Positions 1 through 12,600 of a stretch of 64,000 nucleotides of DNA are shown piece by piece. The stretch lies in the NCBI GenBank assembly GCA_003254905.1, contig QANU01030043.1:61915-125914 (forward strand), written 5' to 3'. Source of the DNA: Nissolia schottii. Taxonomy: Eukaryota; Streptophyta; Magnoliopsida; Fabales; Fabaceae. The first letter of the stretch is position 1, and every line of letters starts with the position of its first letter. A program made the translations under genes and the position numbers. The notes below the pieces were generated by a model, which searched no databases, was not told where the DNA came from, and was given only the letters and a program-made list of their open reading frames with translations.

Positions 1-272
1 AAAGTCACTTAATTCAAATGAGGTGAGGACTACAAATGAGAATAAAGATTTTCAGCTGAGCTGGTGAAGAATGATATATATAATTTTCCGTGTTGCACAG
101 CCATAGAAAAATTTATACTGATACTTCAAATAATTTAGTCTTAATTTGCAAAAAAAATAAAATAAATTTTTTTTTGGCACTGTATAATATTTTGGTATGT
201 ATTGCTTTTAATTTTGTTTGTGTTAATTTGATAGCAATCATGTCACTAACAACAGTTCCAAAATATATGCAG

Positions 273-2591
273 ACACAACTTGTCAAACTCTTTAATATCT
301 GCCATAGTAAAATGGAGGAAGTTGTTTCAAGGAATGCCTCAGTTAGGTACTCACCTTCCTTTAACTTGCATATTTCCTTTGTTCCTGTTTTATGTTTTAG
401 AAACTAGTTGTTCTGAATAACTGATGTAATTAAGTTAATTTAATTGTACCTGCTGAAATCTTTTACATTCGTTATTCAATAAGTTTCATGAACAAAAAAG
501 CGATAATTTTAGCCATAATTCCAACTTGGTCTCAGCATGAATCTTCTCTATGACTACACAGATATATGCCTCAAAATTTTCAAAGATGAAATATATAAAA
601 TTTTCACATCATTCCATTTTGCATGCATTGTCAGGCTTATAGATTTGGTTTGGGAAATTGGCATTTGATTAGGTCCCTATCAGGCGACATCAACCATTGA
701 TCTTCATCTATACAACATATTGTTGAGAATTAGCTCTGCCAACAATGATGATTCTTGATGGTGGGGAGTTGAGACAGAGGAAGTAATGAATGTTGTTATA
801 AGAAAAAATCAAATGCAAAGGCGTGTGGGTATTTTTATTCTTGGCTCCACTCACATGAGTGTGAAGTTAACATCTTTATATAAGAGAACATCTGTGAGCA
901 TATGGTCTAAATGATGAACCAAAATAAGATTTATTGTACTATTGACTATTGATTGATTGCATCATTGGTTCAGCGGACTGCTTGGCCCTAAAAAGTGCCA
1001 AAACGTTTAACAGGATCAGATAGCCTAATAATTTTTTATGTTAAATTTGTATTTTCCTGTGTTTCTATTAAACATGCAAGGGTTTTTGGCTGGTATGCTT
1101 TTGGCATTTTACATGAATACAAAGCTGGAAAATAATATTTTGAGTAATTTCACAACTTCTGTTACAATTATTAGTTTATCATCTATGTGTGTGTTATGTT
1201 GATCTTGAAGATTATTATCTCTGTAATCTTGAATATTGATTCCTTTTACATATTTGTTATGTTATTGTAAGCACTTATCATTGACAGTAGCTGTTGATGC
1301 AATTTCTTGCACGTTTAAGGCTGAGCTCTATCTTAATGTGCTGCCTACTTTTAGGCTTGTTGCCTTCAACTTAGGTTATCTTCCGGGCGGTGACAAAGAA
1401 ATAATAACGAGGTCGGAAACAACATTACTGGCATTGGAAGCTGCAAAGAGAATTCTAGTACCAGGAGGGCTTATCAGCATAGTCGTTTACTTGGGGCACC
1501 CGGGTGGAAGGTGATATTCCTGAGTCCTGACCCTAGCTTGTGCTAGTTAATGCATTTTTGCAACTCCTAACATGGTAATTTTCCATCATTGTCTTAATCT
1601 GTACATGACTATCTGAAGCATAATTGGCTCCAGTGACGCCTTGCACATTTGAATCTGGTTGATTAAGGTATATTGAAGTAATTAGGTTTATTGTTTCCCA
1701 TATGCAGCCATCTGGGTTTTGTTTGCATATGATTATATTGTGATTGCATTTCTCGAAAAATTTTAATACCACAAAGTGGAAATACTCTCGTAAATGATAG
1801 AGTGTTTCCTTGCCATAGATTGCAAAATAACCATGAACTTTGTCACTTTCAGCTACAGCTTTTAACACCTTGTGGTGCTAGTTTAGGTTCATTGGGTTGT
1901 TTAGTTAGTTTTTGGTTTTGGTGGTACTAGTACTACTGTCCTATAGGTTTGCTATGGAAGCATATCTACTGTCAATGCAGTATTGACTGGAAAATCGCAA
2001 ATAGCAGGTTAGAGCCGTCATGCAATGGCCAATAAAGTAGTTATGTGTCGGGTGGCTGTTGGCGGTGGCCGGAGGTTTGCATTAGGCGATGGCCGAAGGT
2101 GGTGGGAGTTTGGTGATGGTGGTTGTTAAGAGGGCAATATAGGCTTTTCACTTTTATAGGAGGTTGGTTTAAACTGCATACCAAACATGGGAATCTTACA
2201 TTTAAGATCCAAGTGTACTATTTATGTTCCCTTGCAAATTGTTGATCCCTTGTTCGCTGCTCTTTGTTCATTTGGGAATATGACATGTTTTGTTGAATGC
2301 CAATGCAAAATATGTGCCACTAGTATCTTTAAGTGGAGGAATTTCTTCTGGCTACATTGCTTTCTCAATAATTCGTCAATAACATCATAGACTTGGACAC
2401 ACTTGATTCGGTTGTTAATGATCATATGCTTTTACAATCACTAATTAAGGTTTAAGATTCTGTACAGGGAAGAATTGGAGACTGTTGAAACTTTTGCTGC
2501 TGGAATGCCTGTCGAGGATTGGATCTGCTGCAAGCTCCAGATGTTAAACCGACCATGTGCTCCGGTACCAATTTTCTTGTTCCGGAGATGA
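273..2591 (+). CDS. SAM-dependent methyltransferase (rRNA_methylase/YtqB-like family), 3' part of gene
   Basis: Three exons can be joined: about 273-346, 1355-1510 and 2468-2591 (stop TGA 2589-2591). All junctions are GT-AG, and an Arg codon is split at each one. The joined product reads through a [11 protein letters not shown] motif, a [13 protein letters not shown] helix, [10 protein letters not shown] and GHPGGREELE, and ends in [11 protein letters not shown]...PIFLFRR. This is the C-terminal half of the YtqB / Arabidopsis AT1G16445 class of SAM methyltransferases. The SAM-binding N-terminal half is not visible, so the gene begins left of the window. The left edge of the first exon, after a CAG at 270-272, is less certain. 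Family members are about 200-280 aa. The exact substrate in plants is not something the sequence shows. The 957-bp second intron carries a G-rich stretch near 2050-2130. Confidence 0.8.
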
Positions 2592-3150
2592 TGTAATTCC
2601 TAGGTTGCATGAGTATTAACGTTACTCGTCCCTACAAGATTCACTTAATTATATCTTTTCAGTCCTTAAAAGTTCTTTTTGATATTAAATTGATCCTTTA
2701 TAATAATATAAACAAAAATGATTGGTTTACACACAAAAAAAAAAATCTACTACTTTATTGTCACCAGGTATGTTATACGCACATTTAATGTATTCTGTAT
2801 CTCATTCACAAAATGGAAAAATCAAATCTTCATGCGACTTGCACTCACACCCACATAAGTTTTTACTCACTCTAACGCAGCCACAAAACTCTCAGCTCCA
2901 ACGTAACAGAATGATATCTCACGCAGTCCTCTTCTTCCTCTTCAACATCGTTTTTCATTTTCTGCAGAATCATAATCACGCATCATTATTCATTTTGCTA
3001 ATTTTTTTTCTGTTCCTAATTCATTATTTGAGATCCAAATCCATCTATGGATTCTCTTGATCAAATCGAGGGAACGAACAATGTATAATTCTTTAAAAGT
3101 ATTTTCAAACAAACTTCAAATTATATGAATGGTCGTCGGATTTTGTTAGA
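2592..3150. other. Downstream spacer of methyltransferase gene
   Basis: AT-rich sequence following the methyltransferase stop, which includes its 3' UTR. An open frame at 2722-3060 has low-complexity composition and no recognisable domain, so I do not call a gene. Confidence 0.5.
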
Positions 3151-3184
3151 AATTGTTCACAAACTAATTTGTGTTAACTGTGTC

Positions 3185-3685
3185 GTATGTTTGTGCACAA
3201 ATGTTGTACATGTTTATGCACTTAAACACAAAAGTTTGTGCAATAATGGTTAAGAATTGTGTACCTTAGTGTCCAAATTTGGATGATTGAAAATGTTTGT
3301 GCAATAACCGTCGAAGTTTGTGCATGTCAATTTTTATTTTTATTTTTAAAGTTTGTGCATTCATCTTTAATAGTTGAGTATTATTGTATTATTGATTAAA
3401 AGTTAGTCCCACATTGTTCATATATTGTGTATATTAATTCAAAAGTTGTGTACTTAAGATGCATATGTTTGTGCATTAAAAATTCTTAGAATTTGGTGCA
3501 AGCATTAGAATTGTCATTGACACATTAGAGAGTTTGTGCATGTCAATTTTCTGCATTTTTATGTTAAATTTGTGAATTATAATACATGTTAGTATGATAA
3601 CATGTTTGTGCATATTAATTCTAAAGTTTGTGCACCTTTATTCTATTGTTTGTGCAAACATAAAGAAAAGTTTGTGCAATACACA
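3185..3685. repeat. Dispersed GTTTGTGCA motif array
   Basis: The 9-mer GTTTGTGCA occurs about eleven times in roughly 500 bp (near 3188, 3231, 3293, 3316, 3350, 3465, 3532, 3604, 3626, 3648 and 3669). Related GTTGTGTAC and TTTATGCAC variants lie between. Spacing is irregular (20-110 bp), so it is not a simple tandem satellite. The inverse motif (TGCACAAAC) also appears inside the small MITEs near 50.9, 51.8 and 62.9 kb, which suggests an expanded or nested relative of that family. Confidence 0.7.
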
Positions 3686-4077
3686 TTCTAGAAGAATGGT
3701 GATAGGGAATGAGAAAGCTGTGGGTTTTGTATGATGAGAAGGGGGTTGTGGATTTCGAATGGGATTGTAAATTGGAGAAGCGTGAACGCCTTTGCATTTA
3801 AGGAGCATGTGCAAGCGCATTCAAATTGGGAGTGGGGATTGTGGGTGTGGAAGGTGGTTGAGAAGACGTGGGTGGGTCCTAAGCGTATTTGGTGGCGGGG
3901 TGAGCAGTGTACATGTAGCGGTGTTGGAAAAGTAGGAAAATGCTTGGTGGCCTAAAGGTTTTCCCAACACAGTTGATGTTACATGTGATGATTGGTTATT
4001 TCTTTTATATTTTTCCTCTTATGTCAGTTACAATATTTTGTTCTCCTTTTTTGTTCTCCAATGAAAAGAAGGCACGT

Positions 4078-4535
4078 ATCGGGTAGCTATGTTGGGTAAT
4101 GTAGCACTGCTCTATAAAATATCCATCAATTTATTGACCAAATTGATATTTAAACAATTCTATTGGATAAAAGAGCTCTACAAAGTCCTGGATAAAAAAA
4201 TTCAATCTTTGCAAAGATGGACAGGTGGAAAGAAAAAGCTGCTAAATTTAGTTAGCAAAGAAATGCTATTTGAGTTTGTCATCCAAGCAATTCATTTCTA
4301 TGATATGGTTGTTCTTAAAGTTCCTAAGAAGTTATGTGATAGTATTTGTTCCAAACTTAGTTTTGGTGGGCATCAAATGAGAAGGAAAGAGGAATTCATT
4401 GGAGAAAGTGGAGCAAGACATGTAGCAACAAAAGTCGAGGAGGAATGTGGTTTAAGGACTTTACCCACACGAATCTTGTGCTTCTGTCTAAACAAGCTTG
4501 ACACATTATCACTAATCTTGAAGCTCTATGGGTGA
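4078..4535 (+). mobile_element. LINE (L1-type) ORF2 remnant, copy a
   Basis: The + strand translation contains a degenerate plant LINE reverse-transcriptase C-terminal segment: an RW..GKKKLL stretch, then EMLFEFVIQAI...VLKVPKKLCDSIC. This matches the usual L1 pattern of KEVLIKAVIQAIP..MSVFKLPK.LC. The frame ends soon after. The segment is repeated about 775 bp downstream (4852-5270). It is a decayed fragment and not a working element. Confidence 0.65.
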
Positions 4536-4601
4536 AGTTCCTAAAAACTACGTACTTTTTCCCACCGACCATTCCTACACGCGAAGAAAAAGAAAGGAGG
4601 G

Positions 4602-4865
4602 TTGTGCATATGGTTAAAATTTGGAGAGATGTGGATTCCAGGAACAGAACAAATTCGGCAAGGTATCGCTACATTTAAAGAGAAGGTTAGCTCATTAATT
4701 GATCATGCAAGCAAGCAATGGAACCATAACAAAGTACAGGCAAATCTCCCTCCGCAACTAGCTATCCAAGCTATCAAGAGGCCTATCGGCTACACGAGAA
4801 AGAAAGATGGGTCTTACGTTGTGAAGACTGGCTATCAAGTTGTTGACTTTAAATCGGGTAGCTAA
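4602..4865 (+). mobile_element. LINE-derived linker segment (post-RT region)
   Basis: This open segment of about 87 codons ends with a DGSYVVKTGYQVV-like motif. It resembles the G.(Y/F).VKSAY segment that precedes the zinc-binding/RNase H region of plant LINE ORF2. It lies between the two duplicated RT fragments and probably belongs to the same dead element. Confidence 0.45.
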
Positions 4866-5270
4866 GTTGGGCAATGTAGCATTGCTCTATAAAATATCCA
4901 TCAATTTATTGACCAAATTGGTATATAAACAATTCTATTGGATAAAAGAGCTCTACATATGCTTGGATAAAAAAATCTATCTTTGCAAAGATGGAAGGGT
5001 GAAAAGAAAAAGCTGGTAAATCCAGTTAGCGAAGAAGTGCTCTTTAAGTTTGTCATCCAAGCGATTCCTTTCTATGATATGGTTGTTCTTAAATTTCCTA
5101 TAAAGTTATGTGATAGTATTTGTTCCAAAATTACTCGGTTTTTGTCGGCATCAATTGAGAAGGGAAGATGAATCCATTGTAGAAAGTGGAGCAAGATCTG
5201 TTGCAGCAAAATAGTGGTGGAATTGGGTTTAAGGACTTTACCCACACGAGGAAAAACCTTAAGTCTGAGA
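4852..5270 (+). mobile_element. LINE (L1-type) ORF2 remnant, copy b (tandem duplicate)
   Basis: This is a near repeat of 4078-4500, offset by about 775 bp. The same AATGTAGCA..GCTCTATAAAATATCC start, the same RW.GEKKKLV...VIQAIPFYDMVVLKFPIKLCDSIC translation and the same AAGGACTTTACCCACACGA end are present. Copy b keeps the canonical QAIP, where copy a has QAIH. Small indels put the coding phase out within both copies. Confidence 0.65.
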
Positions 5271-6397
5271 ACTTTCTTTTCTAAATCTATCGCCGCCGCC
5301 ATCTCTACCGGTTGGGTCATTAGACTTAAAGTTCTAATGAGATTTCATGAGGAGGATAGCAAACCAATTAGAAGATGACACAAAAATCGAGTTGGAGCAA
5401 ACATTGCGACAAAATTCACGCAAGAAATTCAATAGATAATTTATCACTTATTTATCATTCTGTTGATTAATATAGACATTTTATATTCACTACGAGTGAT
5501 AAATGCATGCAATTAGTTTACTTGTTATGTTGGTATTATTTCCTAATTTATATGCATAACTTTGCTATTAGTCCCTAAGGAACCATGTTTGGAGGTCTAA
5601 CATAATAAACAAACATATGAATAACTTTGCTTTAGTCCCTAAGGAACCAAGTTCCAAGGTTTGACATAATAAACAAGTTAAACACCAATTATGAAAAATT
5701 GTGATGATAAATGTCACTTTATGCTCATCTCACACTTGATTTCATAAAATTCTATTAAATGTCATTGTTTGAGATTGATGCATGACCGTATCTTCCATGC
5801 TATATGTATGCATAATCTTCACATATGCACATGCTTAACAAAAGTGATAGAATTTTTTTTAGGTAATGCTACGTGAACAACAAAATGGACAATAATACAT
5901 GGATAATTTACAAAATACAACAAAAGGTAAATGCACATGTGACCTACATAATTATTATACATATGATCCACATAATTATTATACGCTACCACAATTTTAT
6001 CTTTTTATTATATTAATTGTTAAAGTAGCCTTCCCATTTATTTTAAGATACTTTATAAGCTATACCTTGTTAGGGAGAAAGGTCCAATGCCAAAAAGCAT
6101 TGACCCATAGAAGGTTCAGATACAATATACAGCATGCGTCTCTTTTTGCCATTTTTTAATACTATTTCATACACATTGCTCTTTTCTCGCGAGCCTTAGA
6201 TTAGATTTTTAGGTCATTTTGTATGAACAAGAACTACTTTTCTCTTTTCTTTTTCGTTAATTGAATTTAATTTCAGATTCTTCAATGTCTAACGTTTTAC
6301 TTAGAAATAACACCCCTCAATAATATTACTGTTACTTAACTAGTCTTAGTGCCAATGGTTAGTGGTATCAAAGGGAATCATGTATGACGGTGATATA
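5271..6397. other. Transposon-rich spacer with a 65-bp tandem duplication
   Basis: No gene seen. A roughly 65-bp direct repeat occurs at 5556-5620 and 5621-5680; both copies start ATAACTTTGCT and contain AGTCCCTAAGGAACCA and ACATAATAAACAA. The rest is AT-rich with no recognisable coding motif. Confidence 0.6.
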
Positions 6398-6402
6398 ATA
6401 AG

Positions 6403-6949
6403 TGTTACGGACTAAACTTGGTCCCGACTTAAACTCTTTATAGCTTAGATACGTAAGGATATATGACATGACATGTCAACTTATCCCTTATTACATCTCT
6501 GGCCAGCTAGTCGAGTTCATATTATCTCGGGTTCATCCAACTGAGGAATGGTAACTGTTACATAATAATAATGGCTAGGAATAGCTCCCCGCATAGTTAT
6601 AAGCGACAGTTTCATGCTTCAAGAACATTATGAAGGCTTAAACGACCCATTTAAGCCTCATTAGAAGCCGTTACACAGGTATTAAAAGCTACTCAATATT
6701 TATAAACGGCCACCAACATAGTAAGACTATATAAGGGAAGGCATTGCTCATGGTAAGGTACATGTTCAATACAATCTACAATACATATAAGAAATATACG
6801 TACTTGGGCGTCAGAGTGTCTTTTGCAGGTACCAACGCCGCTGCTCAAGTCAACTTTGGCATCCCTTGAAGCCGAGTTTATCTCTCCAAGTTCTTGAGTC
6901 ATACACTCAAGGTCCAAGTTACAGAGTCATCTCAGAAACTTCTGTAACA
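6403..6949 (+). repeat. 5' LTR of the gypsy-like element
   Basis: 547 bp, TGTTAC...GTAACA. It shares long, closely similar stretches with 8473-8951. An ACTATATAAGGG segment near 6727 is a plausible TATA box of the LTR promoter. Confidence 0.75.
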
Positions 6950-7566
6950 TTGGCGCTTGAGTCGGTTTGTGTCCCTATTTTTCATTCAATTTTTATCAAG
7001 GAAAATAATGAATTTAGCTTTTCATCGATCAAAGGTCCAGGGCAGTCAGCGACGCAGTTCACCTGACGGGTTAACTGCCATGGATTCGGGAACAAATCGT
7101 GAAAGGGCTCCACCTAAGAGCCCTGATCAAAGGCCTCAGGATCTGACACGTTCTGATCACATGTAATAGGGCGTGAACCTAATGCACACAATGGAGGCCT
7201 TGCAGGCTCTACGCAATTTGGTCAGAACCAGACATGGAAGTTCATATCAAACAATGCAAGGGGTGAGGAGTCATGAGCATAATTCACCATCAAAGCACAG
7301 TACCGACCTTCGGCATCACCTTAACCGACAAAGGCGAGAACAGGGTATCTTTTAACCATCCAAGGAACGGATCTTCGCTGATGTACGCACTGATACCATT
7401 CCAAGTTGAGTTCTAAGGATGGAGGCTAGCGAAGGGGAGAAGCTCCGAGGCAAACCCCGTTGCTTCTTATCCCCCTTCTCGAATTCGGCTGGGAGCATCA
7501 ATTGAGTCTTAGGGGTCGACAAAGCCCCAAGAAATAGTTAAGCGTGCCTGAGAAGATAATAATGAG

Positions 7567-8304
7567 GTGATTAGTATAGAGAAACAAGTTAGAATTGAGA
7601 ATGATAATCATTTTTTTGACTTTGTGTTCCAAGTCCCATTACCACCACATTTTGTGGCTCCGCAAATGGCCCAGCTTTATGATGGAACCACTGATCCTCA
7701 AGCCCATTTGACTGCTTTCAAGTATCAAACATATCTGGTAGGGATGTCGAATCCTATTAAGTGTCGGGTTTTCTCGTCATCACTAACAGGGCCTGTTGAG
7801 AGGTGGTTTTCTTCTTTACCTCTAAGGTCTATAACTTGTTTTGATGATCCTGTCGAAGGATTTTTAGGTAGATTTGCAACGAGCAAGCAAACACCTCGAA
7901 CATCTTTTGAATTTTCATTAATAAGACAGAAGGAGGGAGAGTCCCTTCGAGAATATCTGGACAGACTCAATAACGAGACACAACTGATTGATGAATTGGA
8001 TGACGCCAAGGCAAAATTGATTTTACGAAAGGGGTTACGACAAGGAGAATTCGTCAAGTCCCTAATGAGGAGGCCCTCAAAGTCGATACAGGAGTTGATT
8101 CGGCGAGCCGAGGAATATATTAACAAAGAAGAGGGGGAGTTACCTATATACGGAGGAAATAAAAGACCTCAAGACAAGGGATGGCATGGCGATAAAAGTA
8201 AACAAGATGGTCAGGGTTCGAAGTTTGGAAAATTCACAGAGTATACCAAGATGAGACTTCCTCTGGGTCAGATATATCACGAGATACATCAAACTGGGTT
8301 GTAG
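7567..8304 (+). pseudogene. Retrotransposon gag (Ty3/gypsy, Tat-like), partial
   Basis: An uninterrupted frame of about 245 codons matches the retrotransposon gag domain: a YDGTTDPQAHLTAFK motif near the start, then VERWFSSLP, a KEGESLREYLDRLN helix and RRPSKSIQELIRRAEEYI. There is no ATG at the left edge and the frame is open upstream of the domain, so the true start is uncertain. The frame closes at a TAG. The following segment (to about 8470) still resembles the gag zinc-knuckle tail (YHAGYGCKTDHWRDLKDAIEEL in part) but has lost a Cys and the frame. It is a decayed or partial gag within a deleted element. Confidence 0.75.
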
Positions 8305-8472
8305 TCAAGGTTTCCCAAACCGAAGGCATTGAAAACTCAGAAGAATGTAGATTGATCCCTTTGGTGTGTGTATCACGCTGGATATGGGTGTAAGACAGAT
8401 CATTGGAGAGACTTGAAGGATGCTATTGAGGAATTGGTGCAGGAACGGAAACTTGCAGAGTATGTTATTGGA

Positions 8473-8951
8473 CATGTCAACTTATCCCTTATTACATCTC
8501 GGGTCAGCCAATCGAGTTCACATTATCTTGAGTTCATCCGGCTGAGGAATGATAAATGTTACATAATAATAATGGCTAGGAATAGTTGTGATCATAGTTA
8601 TAAGCAACAGTTTCATGCTTCAAGAGCATTATGAAGACTTTAAACGACCCGTTTAAGCCTCATTAGAAGCCGTTACACAGATATTAAAAGTTACTCAATA
8701 CCTATAAACGATCACCAACATAGTGAGACTATATAAGGGAAGACACTGCTCATGGTAAGGTACTTGTTCAATACAATCTACAATACATATAAGAAATATA
8801 CTTATTCAGATGTCAAAGTGTCTTTTGCAAGTATCACCCCTACCACTCAAATCAACTTTGCCATCCCTTAAAGCCGAGTTCATCTCTCCAAGTTCTTGAG
8901 TCATACACCGAGGGTCTAAATTACAGAGTCATCTCAAAAACTTTTGTATCA
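8473..8951 (+). repeat. 3' LTR (5'-truncated) of the gypsy-like element
   Basis: Aligns to about 6473-6949 of the 5' LTR with scattered substitutions, including the terminal GTATCA in place of GTAACA. The first ~70 bp of the LTR are missing at the junction with the internal region. Confidence 0.75.
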
Positions 8952-8956
8952 ATAAG

Positions 8957-9617
8957 AAAATAATTTGCACATAATATCAATTAGAAACTACTTTGCCTTT
9001 CTTCTTTTCTACGTGGATTAGAAACTAGTTTGCAAAATGAGATACCAAAACAAAAATAGTGTGAAACATCTCAATAGCTGAAAATGTAAGTAAAAACACC
9101 AATCTGAACAATTTGGTCTTCTTTTATTTTTTGGGCAAAGAATCTAAACAAATTAGACATTTTCTCTCTTTTCTAGCGCTAGCATAATCAAGGATGCCAT
9201 GCTTTGTTTAACGGTATTCATTTCGTTGACGTTATTACAAATCAATTACCTTCAAATTTTGGATAAGTGGCTGCAAAATCTTTGAAGAGATAGTTACATG
9301 TGGATATGAATACTCACCGTCACATTGCTAGGTAGAAAGAACAAACGAGTTGTGTTGCATATTGTGTACACTAATGTTAGATATGCTTTTTGCGTGATTT
9401 TTATTGACACGAACTAAAATCGGGAAAAAATTCCAACAATTATTTTTTATAACCCACATGACAGAATTTAACAATGCAATTGCAATTGCAATCACAATTT
9501 AAACCCCAAAAAAGAGTTAAAGGAGCAGAGAAAAAATCAGGTATGCTCAACAGTCAACACTTTTTGGACAAAACTCAAGTTGTACATGGTGTCGTGATAA
9601 ATATGCTATATTGAGCT
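8957..9617. other. Spacer downstream of STR1-like gene
   Basis: AT-rich, no gene or domain seen. It includes the 3' flank (likely 3' UTR and terminator region) of the sulfurtransferase gene on the - strand. Confidence 0.4.
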
Positions 9618-12600
9618 TTATGATGATGAGGATTCAACAGGCGTATCATGTTGTGCTCCCCATTCAGTCCAAGATCCATCATAAACTGCAACATCGGACT
9701 TTCCGAGACGATGAAGACCCTGAAAAAGAAGTGACAAATCAACAACAGCAATAACAAATAAACCTTGTCGCACTATGTGGGGACGAAGTGACAAATCATT
9801 TTGAAAAAAAAACCAAACCAACAAAAAACTAGAGATTTTCCCTTATTCAAAGGTCTTATCAGGGCCCCAGCAATTCCATGGCACAAAGTATACTATTCTA
9901 TTTGCTGCTTCTGAATGATTTAGTGCAGCAGAAATTACATAACTTCTTAAAATTTCAATAAAACATCATCTCAAATCCCAACAAATTTTTTACCAGAAGA
10001 ATACAACGCACCTACCTATGGTGATATCAGGCTAATTTGTTACTTCCAATCTGGGATGTTCAAAAGTAACTGAATGATGTCTGGATTTTACCCAACAAAA
10101 GAAAAATGATATTTGGAGAGTCTGAAAATATGTGCCCAGCACACCTTATGGGGGGAGAAAGAATTGGAATTATATAATTCCCAGCCGCATGGAAGTGAAA
10201 TGTGGAAAGATGGATGAAAGAACTGGAAAGGATATACCTCTTTTAACTTGTTACTGATTAATAAAAAAAAATAACTTTGACCATTTCTAGTCCTCAGTGA
10301 ATGGTAAATGGAAGCAAAGAAAAGTGCCAACTAGTGACAACCCTCTGTAATTTAAGCCCGTCAAGAAATAAGTATTATTTGATCCATAAAGGAAGTAATT
10401 TCATTTTCCCAAAGCAAAGAATGTCATTAGATTCATCCAAATGAGAGAGAGGTACCAATGCCAGAATGCAAGCTGTTACCCCAGTTCCACAAGAAGTCAC
10501 AACTGGGCTTTCCAAAGAGATACCTGCAGTTCAATAGGAACATATGACATTAGAAGTATTAAGAAGAAAGTAATCCAACTGAATTCAGCACTATAAATAT
10601 CCATCACATTAGGTTCACACCTTCTTGATCAAAAAGCTTCTTAAGTTCATCTGCTGGTAACAATGTCTGTGAACTGTCTAGCACCTGCAAGTAAAGAGAA
10701 AAGGCATTTAGCATTGACAAAATATTCTGACACGCGCGCGCACAGGAAAAAAATGAAAATACTGAAAAAGTTGTTCTGTAGAATGGTTCCAAATACAAGC
10801 AGTTGGTTAAAATGCAGCTTTCTTTCTGTTCTCTATTTCTTATTTTTGGTTAGTTAATCCCAAAAACTCAGTAACGTGTGTATTTGACTACTGTGTCTCA
10901 TTCTGAGCAATTTTTTGAAAGTGGTTTGCAACAAGTAGCCAATATCCTGATGACTACTTCAACAAAACCAAGGCTTGAGTGGTATCTTGGAGGATTTTAA
11001 TTCAAACCAATACCAGACAGTAAACACACAAGTATCATCCTTAACAGGAATAGACGGGTCTCGACCAAACATCAAGCAGTTTCTCTTTTATACTTGTAGT
11101 TCTATAACAAGTGGAAAAATTGTTAAGAGTATATAGTTGGTACAATTGATAGTTGCAATTGTATTAAGTTAGCTAAGAGTAGTTAGTAGTTAGTTATCAT
11201 CATGAGCCTCTATATAAAGACTTAACATCACTTGTATTAGTCACTTTTTCTCATTCTCTTAAAATTCCATTGAGTAAATTCAGTTTCTACTTTCTTTATT
11301 CTCTCCTTGATATCATGGAATTTCACATGGTATCAGAGCCTTGGTATCCACCTTGAAGCTTCCGCAACTCATTTTCCTTTCTTTTTTTCTTCTGTTTTTC
11401 CTTTCAATTTTTTCCAGCTTTTCTTTCATTTTCTCAGTTTCCAAACACTTTTTAACCCATTTCAGATCAATTTTCTCTCTTCTACAACTGTTATCAGCCT
11501 GGAGAAAACAATATGATTATTATAAAACTCTAAGAAGTCCAAGCCAGATGAAAGACAACACTTAAAAGGCATGAACCTATAGCCAGCGAAAGATCACACT
11601 ATAAGTAGGAAATCTAATTTGCATCACTCGGTGATCATGACAAAATCGACATGACCATATGCTGTACCTGGGGAAAAGGAATGCATTTGCTGCCAGGTAC
11701 ATGACCGCTTCTAATCCCCTTTCTGGGCTCTGGTGCAGCTCCATCAAACCTGCCAACAGATAACATCTCTCCATAAATAAAAGAATGTCACATTGAAAAT
11801 GAAATCTCTTAGTAACTCTTTTTTTAATCAAAATAAGAAAGATACTAATTCCATGGAAAGTAAAGTAAATTGTGAAGCAGGGTAAGAAATCTACCACTAC
11901 AAAATTCTCTTCTTCAGCAATTGGGTAAAGGTTAAAAAGGCTAGAGGAAAAAAAGAAAGAAAGAAAAGAGGGTGGCAATTTATGAAAATACATTCTATTC
12001 TTTATTTTTTTAACTAACACACAATGCAGAGTGACTAATGTTTCTCAAGATATAAGACTGTTACCCAAAAAAATAAGTTCTTATAATTAACTGCTTATGT
12101 GTAAAACCTATATATGCAAAATGATCAAAGTATAAATTTTCACTGTGCAAATGCAAATCATGCAACAAAGTGAAAATATGCAGGCAGTCAAGATGGAATA
12201 TAAAGTACCTGGGCTTTGATCGAGCATCTATGTGCTGGTGACTTTGCTCATCAACATTTTTCTTCACCTGAAAGGAGAAACAAACAAAAAAGAAATAAGG
12301 AAACATTTACATATATTTACGGGTGTCCAAGTTACATATGATACCTCTTCTATTTGATATTGATACTGATAGAAGGCATGGCATTTCATACAGGAAACCA
12401 TATTTAATAATTTTGTTCAACTTTTCTAATAACAATTACCGCATGAATTGTGGGATTTGGGTAGATTTATATATGGTAAAAGAATTTCAACTTAATCACG
12501 CAAAGATGTCAAACTTATGATTATCAATTTTTTTTAGGGGATGATTATCATTTATCATTGAACTTCTTTGATATATACAGAGCTGGCTCCATCAATTGAC

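Larger units (their letters stand above)
6403..8951 (+). mobile_element. Deleted Ty3/gypsy (Tat/Ogre-like) LTR retrotransposon with 5-bp TSD
   Basis: The element is bounded by ATAAG direct repeats (6398-6402 and 8952-8956). The 5' LTR begins TGTTAC (6403) and ends GTAACA (6949), giving inverted LTR ends. The 3' LTR copy ends GTATCA (8951). Directly after the 5' LTR is TTGGCGCTT..., like the primer-binding region of Tat/Ogre elements. Inside is a long gag frame followed by a degenerate zinc-knuckle region, but no protease, RT or integrase. The 3' LTR lacks its first ~70 bp, so an internal deletion took out pol and the start of the 3' LTR. Any further movement would need trans-acting enzymes. 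Confidence 0.8.

Noticed and set aside
2722..3060. 112-codon + strand frame
   Set aside because: Low-complexity composition, no domain, and no splice or promoter context.
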